Positions 26,512 through 35,497 are shown, numbered from the stretch's first letter. The stretch is DNA of 64,000 nucleotides from Candidatus Gastranaerophilales bacterium (GCA_947589425.1 CANQAV010000002.1:62001-126000); one strand, 5' to 3'. Notes: generated by a model not told the origin, from the letters alone. Made by a program: numbers and translations.

Positions 26512-28137
26512 TTAGCAGGCATATTGTATATCAAGCCTGTTTGAAATGTGTTTATCAACGGTAATTAACGCATCTGACCTTCCCGTAGGCAGAGTTGAAC
26601 ATCCCACGGGCGCCATTAATTTTTTAAGTTCAATGTCGGTTGCAAGAATGTAGTTTACAAGATTTTGCGCAACTTTATCTATATCAAGTCTTTTTACAAG
26701 ACAGCTGTTTTGAGTTGCAATGCCTGCGGGGCATTTTCCCGTGTTGCATGAGTTGCATTTTCCCGTGTCATTACCTATACAGCCCGCTATTTCAAGAAGA
26801 AGCCTTCCCGTAAATACGCCGTTTGCCCCAAGACAGATTAATTTAAATGCATCTGCAGCAAAGCTTCCCGTTTGCCCCAAACCGCCTCCGGCAAAAAGCG
26901 GTATTTCGCCTTGCCGTCCTTGTCTTACCGCTGTTAAATAGCAGTCACGGAGTTTTGAGGTTATGGGATGACCCGTGTGATTAAGGGATATTTCATGAGC
27001 TGCTCCCGTTCCGGCTGCCAAGCCGTCTATAAAGAAACCGCCAACTATATTATAGGGGTCTCTTAAGAGATTGTTATATACGGAAACGCTTGTAGCCGAA
27101 GCCGCAACTTTAATTGCAACCGGCACTTTAAATTTAAATGCCGCATTCATTGAAAGAAACATTTTTTGAACGCTTTCTTCAATGGAATAAAGTCCTTGAT
27201 GAGTAGGGGGCGATAAAAGGTCTGCTTGTGGAACACCTCTTATTTCCTGAACATATCTTGTTACTTTGCTTGCCATTAAAAGTCCGCCGTCACCGGGTTT
27301 TGCACCTTGACCTATTTTGATTAAAATTCCCGCAGGGTCATAATCCATTTTAGGAAGGGATTTAACAATTCTGTTCCAGCCGAAATGACCCGAAGCAATT
27401 TGTAAAATCATATATTTTACATATCTTGATTTTAAAAGTCTTGTGGGTATTCCGCCTTCGCCTGTGCACATACGTATGGGAATGCCGTGGACTTCGTTTA
27501 AATATGCAACCGCCATTGCCATTGCTTCCCACATTCTCCACGATACCGCACCGATTGACATATCCCCGAATATAACGGGATAAATCCAATTATTGGGCGG
27601 AAGGGCAGTGGTTTGGGTAATTTTTCCGTTTTTTGTTTCAAAATTTAATTTATCTGCACTTAAAACCCTGCCGAAAGGCGTTCTTAGTTCAAAAGTGTGT
27701 CTTTGAGCATCCAAAGACGGGTCTGTCATTTGTGAAATTCTGCCGATTTTAATTTTATCGAGGGTTCTTCCTTCGGTGTTAAGGTTTGACCTTCCCCCTT
27801 TTTTCAGGGAATCCGCTTTTTTTGCTCTGTAGGCAACGCTGTATTTATCGTCTTTGTTTCTTATCGCTTTTATTGCTCCGTTCGGGCAAATATTGGCGCA
27901 CATTCCGCATCCTCTGCAGTGGTTTTCCAGAGATATATTCTGTTTTATTACAAGAACTTTCTGAACTTTATTTTTTTCCAAAATTGAATTTGTTTTTCTT
28001 AATTCAATTGCAGGCGAAATTGCCCCGAAAGAGCATGCTGCTGTGCATTTACCGCATTGAATACATTTTGTTTCGTCATATTCTATAATCCAGGGCAGGT
28101 CTGATTTATGTAATTCGTTTATTTTTACTGTTGCCAT
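26512..28137 (-). CDS. Glutamate synthase, FMN-binding catalytic subunit with N-terminal ferredoxin domain
   Basis: A 541-residue archaeal-type GltB core. Two 4Fe-4S motifs at the N-terminus (CIQCGKCTAACSFGAI, CRGCGMCANICPNGAI; residues about 20-75) precede the FMN-binding TIM barrel, with KIGQGAKPGDGGLLMASKV, DGLAAGTGAAHE and FAGGGLGQTGSFAADAF. The cluster-binding CNSCNTGKCPAGIATQ lies near residue 460. This domain makes glutamate from 2-oxoglutarate and ammonia delivered by the glutaminase subunit. The start overlaps the upstream glutaminase gene by 13 bases and the downstream gene follows after 10 bases, so all three are one operon. Confidence 0.94.
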   Translation of the reverse strand: MATVKINELHKSDLPWIIEYDETKCIQCGKCTAACSFGAISPAIELRKTNSILEKNKVQKVLVIKQNISLENHCRGCGMCANICPNGAIKAIRNKDDKYSVAYRAKKADSLKKGGRSNLNTEGRTLDKIKIGRISQMTDPSLDAQRHTFELRTPFGRVLSADKLNFETKNGKITQTTALPPNNWIYPVIFGDMSIGAVSWRMWEAMAMAVAYLNEVHGIPIRMCTGEGGIPTRLLKSRYVKYMILQIASGHFGWNRIVKSLPKMDYDPAGILIKIGQGAKPGDGGLLMASKVTRYVQEIRGVPQADLLSPPTHQGLYSIEESVQKMFLSMNAAFKFKVPVAIKVAASATSVSVYNNLLRDPYNIVGGFFIDGLAAGTGAAHEISLNHTGHPITSKLRDCYLTAVRQGRQGEIPLFAGGGLGQTGSFAADAFKLICLGANGVFTGRLLLEIAGCIGNDTGKCNSCNTGKCPAGIATQNSCLVKRLDIDKVAQNLVNYILATDIELKKLMAPVGCSTLPTGRSDALITVDKHISNRLDIQYAC

Positions 28138-29231
28138 CTTTCTACCGTCAAATCGTCTTTTACAATTATTGTTTCTCTTTCGTTGGGATAAATGTCTTTT
28201 GTTGTGTCACGTTCGGGCATTAAGTCATTTATTCCGACAACTTCGGATGTCATAATAACTGTATCGTCATTTTTTCCGATAACAATCGGTCTTAATTTTT
28301 TGCTGTCGCATACACACAGAAGCTCTTTTTGCGGAGTTACCGCCAAAAGTGTGTTAGGGCCGTTTATTTCAAGATGCGACAGAGATGCTTTTATCCTTAA
28401 TAAAATGTCTTTATCTTTTCTTTTTAAAATGCTGTCATAGCTTAAAGGGGTGATTGTGTGTTTAAAATATTGAATAGGCCATTTCAAAATTTTATGCACA
28501 TAATGAAGTGTGTATAAAAGACATTGAGAATCCGATTCAAAACCGCTGTAGCCTTTGTAAAGCTTTGTTTGATAGTATTTATTCTTTTCATAGAAAGTGT
28601 TTTCGCCGTTAACAAGAGCGCTGTATCCTTCAAGGAAAAAAGGATGAGCAGCATAGCGGACTATGTCATAGTTGGTGTTTTGTCTGCATTGAGCGGTGAT
28701 TATGCTTGATAAAAGGTCTTTATTACCTTCCCATAAATTAAAATAAGTACCTATATCTTTAGGGCTTCCTATTTCTTTAAGGGTAAGAGTATCGGGCCAA
28801 AAAGAATAAATATATCCGGAATTTGTTTCATCAAGCGCTTTTCTTATTCTCATGGAAGTATCTATTAAAAGCTCTTCTTTTTCTTCTTTTGTGGCATATT
28901 TATAGCTTTTGGGGTATTGTACAACTTCAAAAGTATAGTTAGGCATTGCCTGAATTTTAAGATTTTTTTTGTTGTTTATGTCAGGCGACCACTGCATTAC
29001 CCTGCTGAAGCCGATTTCCTGAAGTATATCTTCGGTAATTCTTGTACCTTCAACCGTTGATGCCATTGACAAAAGAGGCAAATCTTTGTAACTTTCAAAA
29101 ATTCCGCCTAAATCCTGCATTATAAATGCAAAACCCGAATCGTCATGACCTTCCTGCTGGCTTCTCATGAGCTTTAGGGCAAGTGAAGGATGAACTTTAT
29201 TTTTTGATTTTATTGCTCCTATTCTGCACAT
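28125..29231 (-). CDS. Glutamate synthase, class-II glutamine amidotransferase subunit
   Basis: A 368-residue stand-alone glutaminase domain. It begins Met-Cys-Arg-Ile-Gly: Cys2 is the Ntn nucleophile after Met removal, which fixes the start codon. Further signatures are RSQQEGHDDSGFA, FQ-less substrate loop VMQWSPDIN and the later NGENTFYEKN / FESDSQCLLY segment typical of GltB N-terminal domains. It would release ammonia from glutamine for the FMN subunit encoded downstream. The -10 box ends only 6 bases before the ATG and there is no ribosome site, so the operon mRNA is probably leaderless. Confidence 0.9.
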   Translation of the reverse strand: MCRIGAIKSKNKVHPSLALKLMRSQQEGHDDSGFAFIMQDLGGIFESYKDLPLLSMASTVEGTRITEDILQEIGFSRVMQWSPDINNKKNLKIQAMPNYTFEVVQYPKSYKYATKEEKEELLIDTSMRIRKALDETNSGYIYSFWPDTLTLKEIGSPKDIGTYFNLWEGNKDLLSSIITAQCRQNTNYDIVRYAAHPFFLEGYSALVNGENTFYEKNKYYQTKLYKGYSGFESDSQCLLYTLHYVHKILKWPIQYFKHTITPLSYDSILKRKDKDILLRIKASLSHLEINGPNTLLAVTPQKELLCVCDSKKLRPIVIGKNDDTVIMTSEVVGINDLMPERDTTKDIYPNERETIIVKDDLTVERWQQ

Positions 29232-29237
29232 TCCAAC

Positions 29238-29266
29238 ATTCTACATATATTTTATTTTGCGGTCAA
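29238..29266 (-). promoter_or_regulatory. Glutamate synthase operon promoter, predicted leaderless
   Basis: Minus strand TTGACC (29266-29261), 17-base spacer, TAGAAT (29243-29238), then 6 bases and ATG 29231. This is one of the best -35/-10 pairs in the window and places the transcript start on the start codon. Confidence 0.75.
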
Positions 29267-29398
29267 GTTTTAAACAAATGTTCACTACCCTTGTGTCCTT
29301 TATATATTGCCCTTCTGTCCGATTGTTTCCGTTTTAACTTAATTGTTATATATAATTAATCTTTTTCATACTTCCAGCTATTCTTAATTTCAGACAGT

Positions 29399-29423
29399 TT
29401 GGGGCTTTTGCCCCAATTTTTTT
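29399..29423 (+). terminator. Intrinsic terminator with no plus-strand gene upstream
   Basis: TTGGGGC (29399-29405), loop TTTT, GCCCCAA (29410-29416), then a run of seven Ts. There is no plus-strand ORF between 25439 and here, so it either ends a small RNA or blocks antisense read-through. Confidence 0.85.
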
Positions 29424-29426
29424 ATG

Positions 29427-29435
29427 TGTTAAAAT
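29427..29435 (+). promoter_or_regulatory. Extended -10 promoter of the GNAT gene
   Basis: TGTTAAAAT immediately after the terminator; six Ts then separate it from ATG 29442, so a leaderless mRNA is predicted. No matching -35 box is obvious. Confidence 0.45.
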
Positions 29436-29441
29436 TTTTTT

Positions 29442-29918
29442 ATGACTGAATTAGTGCTTGTTAAAACAAATTCCAAAAAAAAGCTTTTAAGCCTCAAAGG
29501 TTTAATTGAAGATGTATTGAAGGAAAATTTTTCTTCGCTTTTTCCGCAAACTTATGAATATATGCTTTCTTTTATTGATGAGGATGCAATTAAAGAAGAT
29601 ATTAAACTCGGCGGATTTTTATATTATTTTATTCAAGATAACGGCAAAAACACAGGCTATTTAAGATATAAAATCGGAAAAACTCAAATTTATATTTCAT
29701 CAATTTATATTTTAAAAGAATTTCAAAACAAAGGATACGGAAAATTTGCTCTTGAAAAAATAAAAGAGCACAATATGAAAATAGTTTTATATCCCCCGAA
29801 AGACTTTAACAATGATGAATTTTTTATTAAAGAAGGGTTTAAAAAAATTAAACCGACCGTTTTATATTTAGGCTCAAATCATAAGATTAACTGTACTGTT
29901 ATGGAATATAATCCGTAA
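29442..29918 (+). CDS. GNAT-family N-acetyltransferase
   Basis: A 158-residue acetyltransferase. The acetyl-CoA binding core is clear: strand YISSIYILKEFQNKGYGKFALEKI (about 84-107), with the QNKGYG pyrophosphate loop (Q/R-x-x-G-x-G/A), then the beta-5 region and FFIKEGFKKI near 128-137. The substrate cannot be told from sequence. The gene stands alone between the glutamate synthase operon (divergent) and a dehydrogenase gene (convergent, stop codons adjacent). Confidence 0.88.
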   Translation: MTELVLVKTNSKKKLLSLKGLIEDVLKENFSSLFPQTYEYMLSFIDEDAIKEDIKLGGFLYYFIQDNGKNTGYLRYKIGKTQIYISSIYILKEFQNKGYGKFALEKIKEHNMKIVLYPPKDFNNDEFFIKEGFKKIKPTVLYLGSNHKINCTVMEYNP

Positions 29919-30911
29919 TTATTTTGAGCGTGAAAGTTTAAATTCGTGGTTGTCTAATATTTTTTTATTTCCTCCGAGCAGCATTTCTTCGGCACTTTCA
30001 AGGATTTTTACAATCATATATCCGTTTTCGCCGTCCGAGCGTGGAGTTTTGTTGTGTTCTATGCAGTTTAAAAAATGCTGGCATTCAAGTTTTAAAGGCT
30101 CGATTTCCAAATAATCAAACACTTCGATATCTTTTTGGGCATTTTTCTTATTGTCGTAAACTTTTAATTTGCCTTCCGTTAAAGTATCATCCAAAATTGC
30201 GGTTGCTTTAGTTCCCCTTACAAGAAGAGTAACTCTTTTTTGAGGATGTATCCAGCTGTCCGAAACATGAGCAATTAAGCCGTCCTCGAATTCAATTGTA
30301 AGATGAGTTATATCAAATATATTTTCAAATTCACTGCAAGCTCCGGTTGCACTCAGTACTTTTTTGGGAGCTTTTCCGCTTACATGTGCAATCATTGAAA
30401 CATCATGGGGCGCTAAATCCCACATAACGCTTCTGTCGTTTTTAAAATAGTTTATATTCAATCTGTCTGATTGAATGTATTTTAATTCTCCCAAAACACC
30501 CTGCGCAATAAGCATTTTAAGTCTGTTTACGGCGGGATGATACAAAAGGAGGTGTCCTACAAGAAGCTTTACCCCCATTTTATCGGCTAATTCTTTTAAT
30601 TGCCCCGCTTCTTCGGATGAAGTTGAAATCGGTTTTTCAACATATACGTGTTTACCTGCAAGAAGTGCTTTTTTAACTATGTTAAAATGTGTATGGCTCG
30701 GTGTTACAACGACAATAGCTTTAACCTCGGGATTTAAAAGAAATTCATCAAAATTGCTTGTGGTATAAACATCCCGATATAATTCGTTTATCATTTTAAG
30801 GTTTTCTTTATCCAAATCACATACGCCGAAAAGAGCCCCCAAATTATAGAAATTGCGGACAATGTTTCTTCCCCAGATTCCGCACCCGATAACCGCTGTA
30901 CACTTTTGCAT
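29919..30911 (-). CDS. Gfo/Idh/MocA-family oxidoreductase, probably a nucleotide-sugar dehydrogenase
   Basis: A 330-residue NAD(P)-dependent enzyme. The N-terminal Rossmann motif is AVIGCGIWGRNIVR (about 5-18); the family EKPIS motif (KHVYVEKPIS, about 88-97) and the GHLLLYHPAV segment follow, with the active-site region WDLAPHDVSMI. ATG 30911 is preferred over 30929 because AAGGA lies 6 bases before it. Its resemblance to WlbA/WbpB-type UDP-sugar 3-dehydrogenases and the divergent TagA/WecG glycosyltransferase suggest a role in surface polysaccharide, but substrate is inference. Confidence 0.85.
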   Translation of the reverse strand: MQKCTAVIGCGIWGRNIVRNFYNLGALFGVCDLDKENLKMINELYRDVYTTSNFDEFLLNPEVKAIVVVTPSHTHFNIVKKALLAGKHVYVEKPISTSSEEAGQLKELADKMGVKLLVGHLLLYHPAVNRLKMLIAQGVLGELKYIQSDRLNINYFKNDRSVMWDLAPHDVSMIAHVSGKAPKKVLSATGACSEFENIFDITHLTIEFEDGLIAHVSDSWIHPQKRVTLLVRGTKATAILDDTLTEGKLKVYDNKKNAQKDIEVFDYLEIEPLKLECQHFLNCIEHNKTPRSDGENGYMIVKILESAEEMLLGGNKKILDNHEFKLSRSK

Positions 30912-31017
30912 TCTTATTCCTTTAAACAAATATTTGTAATATTTAAATTTTAATAGACAAACATTCCCGAGTCAAACTTAATTTTTAAATTTTGAGGGTT
31001 TATGTTAGGATTATTAT

Positions 31018-31749
31018 ATGAACAAACGTGCTCTTGTATTAAATTGTCCGTGTGATATATGTGATATGGATTATGCGCTTTTATGCGCAGAGAGTGCGAT
31101 TGAAGAAAAAAGAAATTTCCATATCGTAACGATTAATCCCGAAATGATTATGTATGCTCAAGAAAATAAAGACTTTTTTGAGATAATTAATAATTCAAAT
31201 TTAAATATAATTGACGGTATAGGAATTAAGATTGCTCTTAAATTTCAAAATATTAATGCCGAAAATATAAGAGGGGTTGATTTTTCAAGAGAGCTTCTGA
31301 AGCTTGCCGAAAAAAATAATTATCCCGCTGCGCTTTTAGGCGCTAAAGAAGAAGTAATTCAACATGCCGTGGAAAATTTCCTTTCGGAATATAAAAATTT
31401 AAACATTGTTTATTCAAGAAACGGCTATTTTGAAAATGATGATGAAATTATAGAAGAAATCAAAGCGAAACAGCCTTCCGTTGTGCTTGTCGGGCTAGGC
31501 TCTCCGAAACAGGAAGAGATGATTGTAAAATTAAAACAAGTGCTTAATGGCGCTGTTATGGTTGGTGTCGGGGGAAGTTTTGACGTATTTTCGGGGCTTA
31601 CCAAAGAATCGCCGAAAATATTTCAAAAATTAGGGCTTGAATGGCTTTATCGAACAATTTGCGAGCCAAAAAGGCTAAAAAGGATATTTCCCGCTTTGCC
31701 ATTATTTCTTTTAAAGTGTATAATTGATGTAAGAAAAAAGAAGGATTGA
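31018..31749 (+). CDS. WecG/TagA/CpsF-family glycosyltransferase
   Basis: A 243-residue GT26 enzyme, which in relatives adds N-acetylmannosamine or its uronic acid to a lipid-linked GlcNAc during teichoic acid, enterobacterial common antigen or secondary wall polymer synthesis. Signatures: NIIDGIGI, RGVDFSRELL, AALLGAKEEV, VVLVGLGSPKQE and GVGGSFDVFSG, plus the C-terminal GLEWLYRTICEPKR, including the membrane-associating tail. An extended -10 (TGTTAGGAT, 31003-31011) ends 6 bases before ATG, so it may be leaderless, although AGGA within it could weakly serve as a ribosome site. It starts a run of plus-strand genes to trmD. Confidence 0.92.
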   Translation: MNKRALVLNCPCDICDMDYALLCAESAIEEKRNFHIVTINPEMIMYAQENKDFFEIINNSNLNIIDGIGIKIALKFQNINAENIRGVDFSRELLKLAEKNNYPAALLGAKEEVIQHAVENFLSEYKNLNIVYSRNGYFENDDEIIEEIKAKQPSVVLVGLGSPKQEEMIVKLKQVLNGAVMVGVGGSFDVFSGLTKESPKIFQKLGLEWLYRTICEPKRLKRIFPALPLFLLKCIIDVRKKKD

Positions 31750-31753
31750 CATA

Positions 31754-32557
31754 TTGGAAACATTCACCAAGGAAGTGCGAAAAGACGTACTTAAAATGAT
31801 ACATAACGCAAAATCCGGACATCCGGGCGGTGCTCTGTCATGTATTGATATTTTAGCAGTTCTGTATAAAAAGATTTTAAATGTTCCTCTTGAGTGGGAT
31901 AAATCAATTGATTTTAAACAAAGGGACAGATTTGTTTTGTCAAAAGGGCATGCTTCAACAGCTCTTTATGCTACGTTAGCTCATCTGGGCTATTTTTCAA
32001 AAGACCTTTTGAGCGGTTTTCGTATTTTAGGCTCAAAACTTCAAGGGCATCCGTCGTCCCGTGTTAATCTTGCGGGAATTGAAGTTTCAACAGGCTCATT
32101 AGGACAGGGGCTTTCAATTGCTGTGGGCATGGCGCTTGCAATGAGGCTTGATAATATTAATTCAAAAGTATATGTTCTTTTAGGCGACGGCGAAATGCAG
32201 GAAGGAAGCGTTTGGGAAAGCCTTATGAACGCCAACAGCCAGAAATTAAACAACCTTGTTGTAATAGTTGATAAAAATAATCTTCAAATAGACGGCTCTG
32301 TGGATGAAATTAAATCGCTTGAGCCTTTGGATGAAAAATTAAAAGCTTTCGGTTTTGAAGTTTCTCAAATAGACGGACATAATTATGAAGAAATTGAAAA
32401 AGCTTTAATCGAAGCTAAAAAATCGGATAAATTATGTGCAATCATTGCAAATACCATAAAAGGAAAGGGAGTTTCCTTTATGGAAAATAATGTGTCATGG
32501 CATGGAAAAGCACCAAACGATGAACAGCTTAAAAAAGCTCTGGAGGAATTATGCTGA
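31754..32557 (+). CDS. Transketolase, N-terminal (thiamine diphosphate-binding) subunit
   Basis: A 267-residue half of transketolase, which transfers two-carbon units in the pentose phosphate pathway. HNAKSGHPGGALSCIDIL and the thiamine-diphosphate motif LGDGEMQEGSVWESLMNANSQKLNNLVVIVD (GDG...N) are intact, as is FVLSKGHAS. The start is TTG with AAGGA (31741-31745) eight bases upstream; later ATGs would cut the conserved N-terminus. It begins 4 bases after the glycosyltransferase stop and overlaps the C-terminal subunit gene by 7 bases. Split transketolases occur in archaea and many anaerobes. Confidence 0.95.
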   Translation: METFTKEVRKDVLKMIHNAKSGHPGGALSCIDILAVLYKKILNVPLEWDKSIDFKQRDRFVLSKGHASTALYATLAHLGYFSKDLLSGFRILGSKLQGHPSSRVNLAGIEVSTGSLGQGLSIAVGMALAMRLDNINSKVYVLLGDGEMQEGSVWESLMNANSQKLNNLVVIVDKNNLQIDGSVDEIKSLEPLDEKLKAFGFEVSQIDGHNYEEIEKALIEAKKSDKLCAIIANTIKGKGVSFMENNVSWHGKAPNDEQLKKALEELC

Positions 32558-33504
32558 TAAAAAACCCCGAAACTAAATCTCCGAGAAATACCTACGGCGA
32601 AACTTTAGTCGAATTAGGTGCAAAAAATCCGAATATTGTCGTTTTGGATGCCGACCTTTCGTGTTCTACTCAAACCTGTAAATTCAGACAAGCATACCCC
32701 GAAAGGTTTTTTAACTGCGGTATAGCGGAACAAGACATGATGGGAACCGCAGCAGGGCTTGCATACAGCGGTAAAGTAGTATTTGCTTCCACTTTTGCAA
32801 TGTTTGCAACGGCAAGATGTTTAGACCAGATAAGAAATACGATTTGTTATTCAAAGCTTAACGTAAAAATAGTTGCAACCCACGGCGGAGTAACGGTCGG
32901 CGAGGACGGCGCAAGCCATCAGGCGCTTGAAGATGTGTCTTTTATGCGCTCTATTCCCGATATGAAGGTTTTTGTTCCGGCAGATTGCGAAGAAGTGCGC
33001 CAGATTATAAAATATGCCGCTGAAACCGAAGGACCTATGTATATCAGAATTCCAAGGACAAATTTAAAATCGGTTTTTGACCCGCAAAAATATAAATTTA
33101 ACCCCCGTGCGGGAGTTAAACTTGTTGAAGGCAAAGATATAACCATTGTTACAAACGGTGAAACATTGTTTGAAGTTTTGGAAGCGGCAAAAAATTTAAA
33201 ACAAATCGGCATTGAAGCGGAAGTTCTTCATTATCCCGTTGTAAAACCTTTTCACCATATTGTTTTAAAAGAAAGCGCTCTCAAAACAAAAAAAGTTGTT
33301 GTTGTGGAAAACCACAGCATAATCGGAGGTTTAGGCTCTGCGGTATGCGAAAGTATCTGCCAGAGCGCACCATGCACTGTTCATCGAATAGGAACAAGAG
33401 ATACCTTCGGTCAATCCGGCGAACAAAGACAGTTAATGGAATTTTACGGATTAACCGACAAAAAAATATATGAAAAAATAATAGAATTTATGGACGTAAA
33501 ATGA
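32551..33504 (+). CDS. Transketolase, C-terminal subunit
   Basis: A 317-residue partner of the preceding subunit, carrying the pyrimidine-binding domain (VVLDADLSCSTQT, FFNCGIAEQDMMGTAAGLA with the catalytic glutamate, THGGVTVGEDGASHQ) and the C-terminal domain. Together the two subunits make one ~585-residue transketolase, shorter than the single-chain enzyme as usual for split forms. The stop overlaps the ftsE start by 4 bases, so metabolism and division genes are translationally linked here. Confidence 0.95.
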   Translation: MLIKNPETKSPRNTYGETLVELGAKNPNIVVLDADLSCSTQTCKFRQAYPERFFNCGIAEQDMMGTAAGLAYSGKVVFASTFAMFATARCLDQIRNTICYSKLNVKIVATHGGVTVGEDGASHQALEDVSFMRSIPDMKVFVPADCEEVRQIIKYAAETEGPMYIRIPRTNLKSVFDPQKYKFNPRAGVKLVEGKDITIVTNGETLFEVLEAAKNLKQIGIEAEVLHYPVVKPFHHIVLKESALKTKKVVVVENHSIIGGLGSAVCESICQSAPCTVHRIGTRDTFGQSGEQRQLMEFYGLTDKKIYEKIIEFMDVK

Positions 33505-34175
33505 TAGTTTTAAAAGATGTTGTAAAACAATATAAAAATAAATATGCGCTAAGGGGTGTAAACCTGCATATTCAGCCCGGCGAATTTGTTTTTCTCGTGG
33601 GCTCATCCGGTGCGGGTAAATCTACCCTGATGAAGATGCTTTACCTTGAAGAAAGACCAACAAGGGGTAATGTTTATGTTGCGGGAATAGATATCGGAAA
33701 TCTTGCCCCCGGAAAAATCCCGAGCTTAAGGCGCTGTATGGGTATTGTTTTTCAGGATTATAAACTTCTTCAAAACCATACAATTTATGACAATATTGCA
33801 TACGTTATAAGAACAATGGGAATTTCATCCCGTGAGATAGAAACACGTGTTATGGGCGCACTCAAGGTTGTAGGACTTGAAGATAAATATAAATATCGTC
33901 CTACCGAGCTTTCGGGGGGCGAACAGCAGAGAGTTTCAATTGCACGTGCAATTGTAAACGGACCTCCTTTATTAATTGCGGACGAGCCGACGGGTAATCT
34001 TGACCCTAAGAATTCTCTTGAAGTTATGCAGATATTAGAGCAGGTTAATCAAAGAGGAATAACGATACTTGTTTCAACTCATGATCAGGCAATGGTTAAC
34101 TATTTCAGAAAAAGAGTCGTTACATTGGACAACGGACAAATTATAAGAGATATACAAGCGGGAACTTATGATTAG
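33501..34175 (+). CDS. ftsE: Cell-division ABC transporter ATPase FtsE
   Basis: A 224-residue ABC ATPase with Walker [15 protein letters not shown], signature [15 protein letters not shown] and Walker [13 protein letters not shown], and the FtsE-typical opening [22 protein letters not shown]. With FtsX it transmits divisome state across the inner membrane to activate peptidoglycan hydrolases. It overlaps ftsX by 8 bases. No EnvC- or PcsB-like partner is adjacent. Confidence 0.95.
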   Translation: MIVLKDVVKQYKNKYALRGVNLHIQPGEFVFLVGSSGAGKSTLMKMLYLEERPTRGNVYVAGIDIGNLAPGKIPSLRRCMGIVFQDYKLLQNHTIYDNIAYVIRTMGISSREIETRVMGALKVVGLEDKYKYRPTELSGGEQQRVSIARAIVNGPPLLIADEPTGNLDPKNSLEVMQILEQVNQRGITILVSTHDQAMVNYFRKRVVTLDNGQIIRDIQAGTYD

Positions 34176-35082
34176 AAGGACAAAAAATCAAAACCTTAAA
34201 CAAAAAGTTAAATCGCATATTCCAAAAGACTGGATGAGCGAATTTAGAATAACATACAGAATTATTATGGAAACGGTAAAAGGTCTTATTCAAACAGGAC
34301 TTGTTAATATTGCCATAATCACAACAATTGCGGCAATTTTAACAATTTTCGGCTCTATTTTTAGAGTTACTCTTGCCGTTAATTCTTTTGTAAGCTCCAT
34401 GGGCTCTGCTCTTGAAGTAAGCGCTTATCTTGCTCCGGATGCAGATATTGACGGTACAATATCAAAGATAAGAGGCTTGGAACATGTTGAGAAAGTAACA
34501 TATATTTCAAAAGATACTTCTTGGGCAAAGCTCAAGAAAGATATTGATGTTCCGGATATTTCAAACCCTCTGCCGGACACTTTGCATGTAAAATTGGATG
34601 ATACAAAAAATCTGGGTGTCGTTATGGGCGAACTTAAAAAAATCGACGGCATAAACGATACAAGTTATGCTAAAGATTTAGTTGAAAAATTTGAAATGAT
34701 AAATAGGATAATTAATACCGCAACCCTTGTTTTTGTTGTAATTGTATGCATTTTGACAATTGCAATAATTAATAACACAATTGAATTGGTAATCCAATCA
34801 AGAAAAGAAGAAATAGAAATTATGCGGTTAATGGGTGTATCAAATTGGTATATTAAGACCCCTCTTGTGCTTCAAGGCGCCGTATACGGATTTTTGGGAG
34901 CGCTTGTTGCAATAATTCCCATTGATATAGTTCAAAACTATATTATAAAAATGCATGAATTTTTCATGATAGCAATTGACCCCATGGCCCAATTCACGGT
35001 ACTTTTCAGCGTTTTAACAATGGGTGTTGCTTTCAGTTCGGTAGGAAGTTTCCTGAGTATTAAAAAACATCTTCAGGTCTAA
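34168..35082 (+). CDS. ftsX: Cell-division protein FtsX
   Basis: A 304-residue permease-like membrane protein with the FtsX plan: cytoplasmic N-terminus, TM1 (about 46-68), an extracytoplasmic domain to ~165, then three helices including LVFVVIVCILTIAIINNTI and the conserved SRKEEIEIMRLMGVSNWYI cytoplasmic loop. It pairs with FtsE encoded just before it. The extracytoplasmic segment ends in the typical EKFEMINRI amphipathic region. Last gene of the tagA-tkt-ftsEX run. Confidence 0.94.
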   Translation: MIRRTKNQNLKQKVKSHIPKDWMSEFRITYRIIMETVKGLIQTGLVNIAIITTIAAILTIFGSIFRVTLAVNSFVSSMGSALEVSAYLAPDADIDGTISKIRGLEHVEKVTYISKDTSWAKLKKDIDVPDISNPLPDTLHVKLDDTKNLGVVMGELKKIDGINDTSYAKDLVEKFEMINRIINTATLVFVVIVCILTIAIINNTIELVIQSRKEEIEIMRLMGVSNWYIKTPLVLQGAVYGFLGALVAIIPIDIVQNYIIKMHEFFMIAIDPMAQFTVLFSVLTMGVAFSSVGSFLSIKKHLQV

Positions 35083-35216
35083 AAACCCTATGTCGCTTAT
35101 TGTTTGAAATTTAATTGTAAAATATCTTTACAAAGGTTTAAAAATCATTAAAGTCTTATTAACATATTGCCGTAAATAAGAATATAAAGTCAAACAATAA
35201 AGGAGTTTTCCTCAAG

Positions 35217-35489
35217 ATGTCACAAGACTATAATTTAGGTTCAACGTTCGGTTTTAACGTTTCTTCAAAGGGAACGGCTTTTCAGGGTGCAAAAGAACTT
35301 GTATCCGAGCTAAATAACAGTGCTGGAAACCTTTTTGAGTCTATGACCGACTATGTGGCTAAATATGAAGATGTTTTTAACGGCAATGTTGCAAATGAAA
35401 TTAATATGTATTCCCGTCAGGCTATGATTGTGGGGATGAATTTAAAGGCTGCAGACGGAAAAATCAGAAATTTTGATATGAATATATAG
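35217..35489 (+). CDS. Unknown 90-residue protein
   Basis: Starts MSQDYNLGSTFGFNVSSKG and is preceded by AAAGGAG (35199-35205). It is soluble, helical in the middle (AKELVSELNNSAGNLFESMTDYVAKYEDVF) and ends with a well-formed amphipathic segment (INMYSRQAMIVGMNLKAADGKI). No cysteine, signal or membrane span. I do not recognise a family. A 134-base gap separates it from ftsX and rimM has its own -10 right after it, so it is probably a single-gene transcript. Confidence 0.72.
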   Translation: MSQDYNLGSTFGFNVSSKGTAFQGAKELVSELNNSAGNLFESMTDYVAKYEDVFNGNVANEINMYSRQAMIVGMNLKAADGKIRNFDMNI

Positions 35490-35497
35490 CCTTTTTT

